Made by a program: the position numbers and the translations under genes. The notes under the pieces are model-generated. The model was not told where the DNA came from. It saw only the letters and a list, made by a program, of their open reading frames with translations, and did not search any database. From JANQRV01 sp964533785 (GTDB lineage Bacteria; Bacteroidota; Bacteroidia; Chitinophagales; Saprospiraceae), in assembly GCA_964533785.1 (NCBI GenBank), contig CAZHNG010000079.1, positions 1-22,049 on the forward strand: 22,049 bases of DNA, given 5' to 3'. Every line of letters begins with the position of its first letter. The stretch's first letter is position 1. This document shows positions 1-5,566 of the stretch, piece after piece.

Positions 1-19
1 TCAATTAGTTAGATTTTTT

Positions 20-60
20 AGTCTAACTTCTAGAGTCTAGCGTCAAAAGTCTAGTATTTA
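20..60. repeat. 14-bp period imperfect tandem repeat
   Basis: The hexamer AGTCTA starts at 20, 34 and 48, an exact 14-base spacing. The second and third units read AGTCTAGCGTCAAA and AGTCTAGTATTTAA. A 17-base stretch (37-53) recurs with one mismatch at 5090-5106, so this looks like a dispersed minisatellite-type intergenic repeat rather than chance. No function can be read from it. Confidence 0.55.
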
Positions 61-85
61 AATACCACTTAAAAAATCTCCGCAA

Positions 86-102
86 AGGTAAATTCTTTAC
101 CT
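86..102. other. short perfect stem-loop downstream of the receiver gene
   Basis: AGGTAAA (86-92) and TTTACCT (96-102) form a 7-bp perfect stem with a TTC loop. A weaker 6-bp stem lies at 133-150. Both lie downstream of the minus-strand receiver gene and could take part in 3'-end formation, but neither has a clear U-tract on that strand, so I do not call a terminator. Confidence 0.3.
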
Positions 103-173
103 ATAATGAGAAAATAATTTAGGAAAATGAGCAGAATAGATTTTTATTCTACGATAAATTTACAAATTCAGGA

Positions 174-536
174 TTAATCCAGGGTATTCAAAAGATGCTT
201 TACCCTAATCACTAGTTCGACGGGCTTAAACGGTTTGGTGAGAAAGTCGCTGATCCCCATTTGCAGTGCTTCTTCTATTGTTTCGGATTGTTCCAGTTCT
301 CCCACTGCGATAATGGGAACGTCATTTTTACTTTCCTTTATTTTTTTGATCATATCAATTCCCGTTAACTCCGGCAAATTAAGACTGGTAATGATGAGAT
401 CCGGCTCTTCTTGACTGGCTTTTTGAAAACCTTGCTCCCCGTTGTCCGCCCAAATGATATCAAAGCCGTTTTTTTGTAACCGGAATTCCAGAGCGGTGAG
501 TAATATTTCTTCGTTTTCGCAGATTAAAATCTTCAT
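174..536 (-). CDS. stand-alone response-regulator receiver domain, degenerate active site
   Basis: A 120-residue protein that is a single CheY-like receiver domain with no output domain. The fold pattern is clear: an opening ILICENE strand, the PDLII strand followed by the NLPELTG loop, PIIAV, and SDFLTKPF carrying the conserved lysine (Lys101). The active site is changed. Ser51 (codon at 384-386) sits where the phosphoacceptor aspartate should be, Gly79 replaces the switch Thr/Ser, and the acidic pair is Glu7-Asn8. Phosphotransfer of the usual kind is therefore unlikely; the protein may act as a constitutive or protein-binding pseudo-receiver. The ATG is preceded by an AT-rich stretch with no Shine-Dalgarno sequence. 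No histidine kinase lies nearby. The family call is firm; the function is unknown. Confidence 0.88.
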   Translation of the reverse strand: MKILICENEEILLTALEFRLQKNGFDIIWADNGEQGFQKASQEEPDLIITSLNLPELTGIDMIKKIKESKNDVPIIAVGELEQSETIEEALQMGISDFLTKPFKPVELVIRVKHLLNTLD

Positions 537-680
537 AATTATTATTCGTCAGGATTTTTTAAAAAGGTATTATGCTTTAGCAATAATTGCTTCAAATATT
601 AAAGTCATTACACGTATTTAAATCACAAATTTTAAGTAGTAGAGCAGAATTATTTCATGTTATGTTCACACTCAAACCCT

Positions 681-696
681 CCCGATAGCAATCGGG
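681..696. repeat. palindrome of repeat unit A
   Basis: CCCGAT and ATCGGG form a perfect 6-bp stem around an AGCA loop. It lies about 12 bases before the shared GCAGTCTGGCATCT segment. Palindromes of this kind are, from memory, common between Bacteroidota genes. Confidence 0.6.
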
Positions 697-782
697 ATCA
701 AACTCATGCAGTCTGGCATCTTAAATTTGCTTTCTTACTTAAGTGGATGGACACAAATTAAGTTGCTGTTAATTCACACACT

Positions 783-800
783 CCTGACGGTACCGTCAGG
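783..800. repeat. palindrome of repeat unit B
   Basis: CCTGACGGTACCGTCAGG is a perfect 18-base palindrome centred on GGTACC. It takes the place held by the different palindrome in unit A, upstream of the same GCAGTCTGGCATCT segment. Symmetry is kept while the bases differ. Confidence 0.6.
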
Positions 801-875
801 ACTAATCCTCAATCTCTTGCAGTCTGGCATCTGAAATCTACAATCTTACTTATGCAAGCAGGATTTACCGGTCAT

Positions 876-1220
876 TCATTGGTTGGGCATAAAAACGAAT
901 CTCGCCGTTTCCCCGTCGTGAACAAACAAGCAAAAAAATTGGGAGGGATCTTTATAAATTGATTTAAACCCTTCAATTTTTTCTCTTTGTATAACTTGTC
1001 TGGCTGAAAACTCTTCTAAAGTTGAAATCTTAATGATCCATCCGGCATTCGTCGGGGTACTTGAAATGCCCACTCCCAACTCAATATCCGCTTTTGAAAG
1101 TACAAAAATTGGATAGTTGGAAACATTTTGATTGACAACCGTTTGGCTAGCCTCATCGAGTAGCTTGATGTATTCCTGTAATTCAGCCTCTATTTGGTAT
1201 GCAATTTTTTCATCATTCAT
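876..1220 (-). CDS. uncharacterised 114-residue protein
   Basis: No characterised family is recognised. The protein has an acidic helical N-terminus (residues 1-30), a mixed alpha/beta body with NYPIFVLSKADIELGVGI (about 35-52), a GWIIKISTLEEF segment and a strand-rich C-terminus (FFCLFVHDGETARFVFMP). There is no signal peptide or membrane segment, so it should be cytosolic. From memory, proteins with the same order of motifs (YPIFV, a conserved Trp, SLEEF, YKDP, FVF) are annotated as hypothetical across Bacteroidota, which supports a real gene; I could not check this. The ATG start is followed by a good hydrophilic N-terminus and no nearer start is better. The coding strand matches its neighbours, but the gap to the DUF1232 gene is about 200 bases. 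Confidence 0.78.
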   Translation of the reverse strand: MNDEKIAYQIEAELQEYIKLLDEASQTVVNQNVSNYPIFVLSKADIELGVGISSTPTNAGWIIKISTLEEFSARQVIQREKIEGFKSIYKDPSQFFCLFVHDGETARFVFMPNQ

Positions 1221-1261
1221 GGGTAAACAGATTAATTAATGCGCCAAATTGCCCCCTTCAT

Positions 1262-1420
1262 TCAATGTTTATCTGGGCAGATAAAGAGATAGACGCCAGA
1301 TTTTGAACCTGGTGCAATTTCAACTTCGATCCTCAAGGCGGTGTAGAAACCCACGGTAAACACTAAAAGTACGAGAATTAAATACCGTACTAAAGCTGAC
1401 GGCCCACTTATTGTAAGAAT
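1262..1420 (-). other. start-less in-frame open stretch after the DUF1232 stop, potential one-TM peptide
   Basis: Reading on from the TAA of the DUF1232 gene in the same frame there are 52 sense codons before TGA (1262-1264). The translation has a hydrophobic segment (ALVRYLILVLLVFTVGFY, residues 9-26) and a soluble tail ending LFICPDKH. The composition looks protein-like. There is no ATG in any useful position; the possible starts are ATT or ATA near the front, or GTG at codon 20, which would cut the membrane segment. It could be a small gene with a rare start, a readthrough extension, or a remnant of a longer reading frame. I do not assert expression. Confidence 0.3.
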
Positions 1421-1852
1421 TTACAATTTCTTATCTACCTCGGCAAGATCTTCAGGTTCGTAATCTTTAAACCAGCTGGACAATTTTGATTTAGCATTTT
1501 CCCTTACATCATTGTTGATATAAGCAGCAATGGTGACCAATCCAAAGCTAAGCACTCCAATATCATCGGTATAGCCGATGATCGGACTTAGGTCAGGAAT
1601 AGCATCGATCGGAGATAGAAAATATCCCAGTGTTCCCAAAACTATACTTTTAGCCCAGGTTGGTGTTTCCTTGCGCCGATAAGCATAAAATAACAATAAA
1701 ATGACGTAAACGGCCTTTACGCCTAGTTTTTTGGTTGTCCCTGATAATTTTTTCCAGAATTTCCCAATAGAAAATTGCTGTTTATATTGATCTAAATTCT
1801 TCATGCTTGAAAAAACGTTAAGCTTTGCTATTGAATTTACTAATTTAATCAA
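1421..1852 (-). CDS. DUF1232 (YkvA-type) membrane protein
   Basis: A 143-residue protein carrying the DUF1232 signature: a hydrophobic helix (GTLGYFLSPIDAIPDL, about residues 74-89) with the SPIDAIPD core, followed by GYTDDIGVL. An earlier hydrophobic stretch (KAVYVILLLFYAY, about 46-58) gives a second membrane-associated segment. The family is small, inner-membrane-associated and of unknown biochemical role. Two ATG starts are possible: the one used here and Met17 (1804), which would begin MKNLDQYKQQF and remove 16 residues of no obvious role. The gene ends with a TAA that is followed in frame by a further open stretch with a membrane-like segment. Confidence 0.85.
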   Translation of the reverse strand: MIKLVNSIAKLNVFSSMKNLDQYKQQFSIGKFWKKLSGTTKKLGVKAVYVILLLFYAYRRKETPTWAKSIVLGTLGYFLSPIDAIPDLSPIIGYTDDIGVLSFGLVTIAAYINNDVRENAKSKLSSWFKDYEPEDLAEVDKKL

Positions 1853-1940
1853 TTTTAATGGAATGTCTTCAATTGATAGAAAGTTTCTTCAATAGATAAA
1901 ACAAGCTAAAGCTGTTTTGTTTTCCCAAAATGCCGTTGAC

Positions 1941-1970
1941 AAAAAAAAGCCACTGCGTAAAAGCAATGGC
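1941..1970 (-). terminator. intrinsic terminator of the polysaccharide deacetylase gene
   Basis: On the minus strand, GCCATTGC (1970-1963) pairs with GCAGTGGC (1956-1949) around a 6-base loop with one mismatch. It is followed directly by eight T residues (1948-1941). It lies 35 bases past the deacetylase stop codon, the classic position for a Rho-independent terminator, and separates that gene from the DUF1232 gene. Confidence 0.8.
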
Positions 1971-2004
1971 AAGAAGAGAATTTACTATATAAATTGCAAA
2001 AAAA

Positions 2005-2661
2005 CTAAGCTGTTTTGAGTGCGCATATCCTATCCGTAGAAATCTCATGCTCATTCAATGGCTGAAAAGAATACCCTAATGCTGAGAAGTGTTCCAAGGT
2101 TTTGGGCAATACGTATTTAAGTTTTGCTTCAGCTTTGAGGCTGTCGTGAAACACAATGATGGAACCTGGTGCTGCATTTTGAATTACATTCTCCGCACAT
2201 ACTTCCTTACTGATCTTATGATCGAAATCACCACTCAGTACATCCCACATCACGATCCTATAATGCCGCTGTAAAAACTGTGCCTGCTTAGGTTTGATCT
2301 TTCCGTATGGCGGCCTGAAAAGTACAGTACCCGTTTGTTTAGCACAACGACGTACATTATGAAAGTACTCCATATTATCCGTCTGCCAACCATTCAGGTG
2401 GTTATAAGTGTGATTGCCTACTGAATGGCCGCTTTCCCGGATCATCTTATACACATCGGGATGTTTGCGGATATTATCACCTACGCAGAAGAAAGTCGCA
2501 TGAGCATTATAGTCCGCTAATTTCTCGATTACCCAGGGCGTTACAGCTGGAATAGGACCGTCATCGAAGGTTAGATATAAGGTTTTTTCATTCGTTGGTA
2601 TCTTCCAGGTGAAATTCGGGAATAAATTTTGGATGAAATGAGGCGTCTTTACTAGATACAT
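2005..2661 (-). CDS. polysaccharide deacetylase family protein (NodB/CE4)
   Basis: A 218-residue carbohydrate esterase family 4 domain covering nearly the whole protein. The motifs occur in order. TFDDGP is at 31-36, with Asp33 as the expected base and Asp34 as a metal ligand. GNHTYNH is at 82-88, with His84 and His88 as metal ligands. RPPYG is at 116-120, and IVFHDS has His172 as the expected acid. All catalytic positions are intact, so it should be an active metal-dependent N- or O-deacetylase acting on an amino-sugar polymer or peptidoglycan-like substrate. No signal peptide or membrane anchor is visible, so the location is uncertain. The start gives a compact N-terminus just before the first strand. 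It is transcribed alone and ends at a good terminator. Confidence 0.92.
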   Translation of the reverse strand: MYLVKTPHFIQNLFPNFTWKIPTNEKTLYLTFDDGPIPAVTPWVIEKLADYNAHATFFCVGDNIRKHPDVYKMIRESGHSVGNHTYNHLNGWQTDNMEYFHNVRRCAKQTGTVLFRPPYGKIKPKQAQFLQRHYRIVMWDVLSGDFDHKISKEVCAENVIQNAAPGSIIVFHDSLKAEAKLKYVLPKTLEHFSALGYSFQPLNEHEISTDRICALKTA

Positions 2662-3127
2662 TTTTTAATTATAAATTTATTGTTCATGGAATAAGTAAGT
2701 CTTCAGATTTCAAGCTTTTCCAAGGCAATTATCCCGCCATAAAAGGATGTGCACCCTAAAAAGGCAGATCTGCCCTGTCTCATTCAGACAGGAAAAAACT
2801 CTTGCCTTATCGGATATGGCAAAAGAATGAACTTCAAGCTTAACTTTAGTAAACAGGAAAGAAACTTCTCTAAGTTAAGGTTATATCCATGATAAGAAGG
2901 ATGGATAGTCATCAAAAACACCCGGGAAGTTCTTTTTAGTAATCACCAATCAACAAAAACTAGTAGAAAAGGGCTTAGTTTTGCGTAGTATTTGTTATAT
3001 AACGTCGGAGCCGCCATTTTTGCTGCTGTATAATAAAAAAAAATTAAAAAAAATCTGACTTGCAACGCTGGTAAATAACTCCGTGTTTTGTATACTGTTT
3101 ATAATGCTTAAAAGAACTATACATTCT
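2662..3127. other. gene-free divergent intergenic region with stem-loops and a degenerate repeat end
   Basis: No gene-like reading frame is seen between the divergent deacetylase and gltX genes. At 2691-2712, ATAAGTAAG, five variable bases and AGATTTCA match the reverse complement of the right end of repeat unit B with the same spacing. GGCAGATCTGCC (2763-2774) is a perfect palindrome that runs into a 7-bp stem-loop at 2774-2792, and a further stem-loop lies at 2802-2822. A TAGTTTTG at 2976-2983 fits the Bacteroidota -7 box for gltX, but no TTG lies at the right distance upstream, so the promoter is tentative. Confidence 0.5.
2763..2792. repeat. adjacent palindromes, possible repeat-element core
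   Basis: GGCAGATCTGCC (2763-2774) is self-complementary. CCTGTCT (2774-2780) and AGACAGG (2786-2792) form a 7-bp perfect stem with a CATTC loop. The minus-strand poly-T lies on the wrong side for a terminator of a minus gene, and on the plus strand the hairpin is followed by A residues, so it is not an intrinsic terminator. It may be the palindromic core of the degenerate repeat element whose right end is at 2691-2712. Confidence 0.45.
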
Positions 3128-4672
3128 ATGAAAGATACCAGAGTAAGGTTTGCTCCCAGTCCTACCGGAGCTTTACATATCGGAGGCGTAAGAACAGCGC
3201 TGTACAATTACCTTTTGGCGAAACAAAAAGGCGGCGTGTTCATCCTAAGAATTGAAGATACCGACCAAAACAGATACGTTGAAGGAGCGGAAGATTATAT
3301 TAGATCTGCATTAGAATGGTGTGGCATCAGGCCCGACGAAGGCCCCGGATACGGTGGCGATTTTGGTCCTTACCGGCAATCGGAGCGTAAGGACATTTAT
3401 TCAAAGTATGCCCAGCAATTAGTTGATAATGGTCATGCTTATTATGCTTTTGATACGCCCGAAGAACTTGCCGAAAAGCGAGAGGAGGAAAAACAAAGAG
3501 GCAACCATACCTTTAAATACGATGCGAATATGCGTCGGCAAATGCGCAATAGTCTTAGTTTGCCGGAGGAAAAAGTAAGGGAATTATTGACCCAAGGCAC
3601 TCCTTACACTATCCGGTTAAAAGTGCCGGTTGATGAAGAGGTTATTGTCGAAGATATGATTCGGGGGAAAGTACATTTCCAAAGCAACGAATTAGACGAT
3701 AAAGTGATGCTCAAGACGGATGGTATGCCTACGTATCATCTGGCTAATGTAGTTGATGATAAATTAATGGAGATCTCCCATGTCATTAGAGGAGAAGAAT
3801 GGCTGCCAAGTACGGCCCATCATGTTTTACTGTACAAGGCCTTCGAATGGGAAAACGCCATGCCGAAGTTTGCTCATCTGCCGCTTATTTTACGACCGAA
3901 CGGCAAAGGCAAACTCAGTAAACGGGATGGTGCTAAATTTGGCATTCCTGTTTTTCCACTCAAGTGGGAAAGTGATCGGCCGGAAGATTCTTTTCAAGGG
4001 TTTAAAGATTTCGGGTTCGACCCCAAAGCGCTGGTTAATTTCCTCGCCTTTTTAGGCTGGAACCCAGGAACTGAACAAGAAATTTTTTCAATGAAAGAAT
4101 TGATCGAGGCTTTTTCTGTAGATCAAATCGGAAAATCAGGCGCCAGGTTTGACTTTGACAAAGCGAAGTGGTACAATCAGCAATATATCATCGCTACGGA
4201 AAATAAAGAACTGGCCCGGATCGTTCAACCCATCTTGGCGAAATATGGTTACCATGCAGATCTCGACTATTTGACTACTTTCTGTGAATTGATGAAAGAA
4301 AGGGTTAATACTTACAATGAATTTGCCGAAAAAGGATACTACTTTTTTGAAGAAGTAAAATCTTACGATCACAAAACGCTAAAGAAAAAATGGAAACCCG
4401 AAAGTAGCGGAATACTTTTTGAAGATTTTCTGGAAAGTTTGAAACAAGTAGAAGTATTTACTGCCGATGCGATCAAACAACAAGTTGAACATTTCATGAA
4501 TGAAAAGTCGCTGAAATACGGAGATATTCTTCCCATTCTTAGAATTGGTTTGTCGGGAACAACGAAAGGACCGGCGATTTTCGAAATGATGGCGCTTCTG
4601 GGCAAAGAAAAAACATTAACCCGGCTGGAAAATGCGTTCGCTTATTTTGACCGGCTGGAATCTATTGCTTAA
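3128..4672 (+). CDS. gltX: glutamyl-tRNA synthetase
   Basis: A class I aminoacyl-tRNA synthetase that charges tRNA-Glu with glutamate in the cytosol. The HIGH-type motif is His17-Ile-Gly-Gly after the RFAPSPTGALHIGG opening. The KMSKS-type motif is KLSKR at 262-266 followed by DG. The GEEWLPS segment of the catalytic domain and the C-terminal all-helical anticodon-binding region (about 345-514) are present, ending with the KGPAIFEMMALLG motif typical of the family. The length of 514 residues is normal. I chose the ATG at 3128 because the 15 residues encoded from the upstream ATG at 3083 are not conserved and the family begins right at this point. It is followed after about 110 bases by a small acidic/Lys-rich gene on the same strand. 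Confidence 0.97.
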   Translation: MKDTRVRFAPSPTGALHIGGVRTALYNYLLAKQKGGVFILRIEDTDQNRYVEGAEDYIRSALEWCGIRPDEGPGYGGDFGPYRQSERKDIYSKYAQQLVDNGHAYYAFDTPEELAEKREEEKQRGNHTFKYDANMRRQMRNSLSLPEEKVRELLTQGTPYTIRLKVPVDEEVIVEDMIRGKVHFQSNELDDKVMLKTDGMPTYHLANVVDDKLMEISHVIRGEEWLPSTAHHVLLYKAFEWENAMPKFAHLPLILRPNGKGKLSKRDGAKFGIPVFPLKWESDRPEDSFQGFKDFGFDPKALVNFLAFLGWNPGTEQEIFSMKELIEAFSVDQIGKSGARFDFDKAKWYNQQYIIATENKELARIVQPILAKYGYHADLDYLTTFCELMKERVNTYNEFAEKGYYFFEEVKSYDHKTLKKKWKPESSGILFEDFLESLKQVEVFTADAIKQQVEHFMNEKSLKYGDILPILRIGLSGTTKGPAIFEMMALLGKEKTLTRLENAFAYFDRLESIA

Positions 4673-4781
4673 GTAGGGCTACGGGCTCAACTACGAATCC
4701 AGATCGTTCGTTTATTTAAAGTATTGTTTAACTTCGTTATCAACTTTGTAGAAAGTCTTTTCTTTGTCTAAAAATTAACTA

Positions 4782-4961
4782 ATGGCCAAAAAGAAAAAGA
4801 AAAAGAAGGATCCTGAAGTACATGAGGATCTGGAAGGTTTCAATATCAAGATTAATGAATTTGGAGAAATCACCACCTCCCTGGAGGTAGATGATCTCAA
4901 CGAATTTCTCAATGAAAATGTAGAAGATAAAAAACTTTCGGAAAGGGAGGAAGAAGAATAA
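4782..4961 (+). CDS. small lysine-rich/acidic conserved-type protein (59 residues)
   Basis: An ATG-started frame of 59 codons ending in TAA. The protein opens with seven consecutive lysines (residues 3-9), then has an acidic segment with GFNIKINEFGEIT and LNEFLNENVEDKKL, and ends in a run of Glu. The strongly biased but orderly sequence, good codon use and A-rich upstream region support a real gene. From memory, very similar small proteins (Lys-rich start, GF-IKI--FGEI, INEFLN-NVDDKKL) occur across Bacteroidota and are unannotated. There is no signal peptide; the basic head and acidic tail suggest a nucleic-acid or ribosome contact, but that is inference only. It lies between gltX and the SPOR-domain gene. 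Confidence 0.75.
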   Translation: MAKKKKKKKDPEVHEDLEGFNIKINEFGEITTSLEVDDLNEFLNENVEDKKLSEREEEE

Positions 4962-5089
4962 AGGCTATCTGAGGTTGGATCTATACAAGATTGGAATTTC
5001 GAAATAGCAGCTTAAATATTTGATAATCAATCAAAAAAAAGAAACTTCGAGATGATCTTCTGATTATCACAGCGTTGCTGTTGTTATGA

Positions 5090-5106
5090 CTAGCGTCAGA
5101 AGTCTA
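5090..5106 (+). repeat. single copy of the 14-bp repeat motif
   Basis: CTAGCGTCAGAAGTCTA matches 37-53 with one mismatch (G for A), and AT-rich sequence follows in both places. It lies about 30 bases upstream of the SPOR-domain gene. Confidence 0.5.
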
Positions 5107-5137
5107 TATAAATAATAAAAACTAAATTAACTTTGAT

Positions 5138-5539
5138 ATGAGTCGCTTTCTTGTTGTTGTAGTTGTTTTGTTAATAGCTATTTGCGGGCAGGTGGATGGC
5201 CAAAATATTATTACGAAGGAAGAACCGCTGATCAGTGAAATGATGCAAAAATTCGCTGAACTGAATAAATCCAGTGGTAATATTGAAGGTTGGCGGATAC
5301 AAATATTAGCTACTACCGACCGGCAGAAAATGGAAAATGTTAAACAGACCTTTCAATATCGATACCCTAGTATTCCAGTGGATTGGATACACAATAAGCC
5401 TTATTATAAATTAAGAGCAGGTGCGTTTGCGACAAAGCTGGAAGCCCTCAGGCTAAAGTACATTCTTGACGAAGATTATCCGGGTACTTACCCCGTAAAA
5501 GATGACAAGATAAACCCCAGTGAATTAATTGGGTATTAA
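5138..5539 (+). CDS. secreted SPOR-like domain protein
   Basis: A 133-residue protein with a Sec signal peptide (a hydrophobic stretch at residues 4-16 and a likely cut near Gly-Gln at 21-22). A SPOR-like fold follows: GWRIQILATTDRQKMENVK, then YYKLRAGAFATKLEALRLK and a closing DEDYPGTYPVKD (about residues 50-125). SPOR domains bind denuded glycan strands of peptidoglycan, so this is probably a periplasmic wall-binding protein. It lies 27 bases upstream of rodA on the same strand, which fits a cell-wall role and shared transcription. The domain call rests on the pattern of strand, helix and the conserved Y-K-L-R-x-G-x-F core and is good but not certain. Confidence 0.85.
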   Translation: MSRFLVVVVVLLIAICGQVDGQNIITKEEPLISEMMQKFAELNKSSGNIEGWRIQILATTDRQKMENVKQTFQYRYPSIPVDWIHNKPYYKLRAGAFATKLEALRLKYILDEDYPGTYPVKDDKINPSELIGY

Positions 5540-5566
5540 TAAATTTTCACGAAAAAACAGAATAGG

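Larger units (their letters stand above)
631..854. repeat. two tandem palindrome-bearing intergenic elements with inverted termini
   Basis: The 339-base gap 537-875 contains no gene but holds two related units of about 110 bp. Each starts near TTTAAGT, passes a TTCACAC-like segment, then a perfect palindrome, then GCAGTCTGGCATCT, AAAT and a right end TCTTACTTA. The shared segment GCAGTCTGGCATCT occurs at 708-721 and 819-832. The right ends are CTTACTTAAG (734-743) and CTTACTTATG (845-854). The left end TTTAAGTA is the inverted counterpart of the right end, so the units have short terminal inverted repeats and share the TTAAG at their junction. The left end recurs at the window edge (22013-22049). 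It resembles a REP- or MITE-like non-autonomous element; there is no coding capacity. Confidence 0.6.

Noticed and set aside
1869..2054. 61-codon minus-strand frame downstream of and overlapping the deacetylase
   Set aside because: It overlaps the deacetylase end and runs across that gene's terminator; the composition is not protein-like and there is no support for expression.
3083..3127. Upstream ATG start for gltX adding 15 residues
   Set aside because: GluRS sequences begin right at the MKDTRVRFAPSPTG segment; the extra residues show no family similarity.
5128..5135. TAACTTTG matching the Bacteroidota -7 box just before the SPOR-domain gene
   Set aside because: It ends two bases before the ATG, which would put the transcription start inside the start codon, and no TTG lies about 20 bases upstream.
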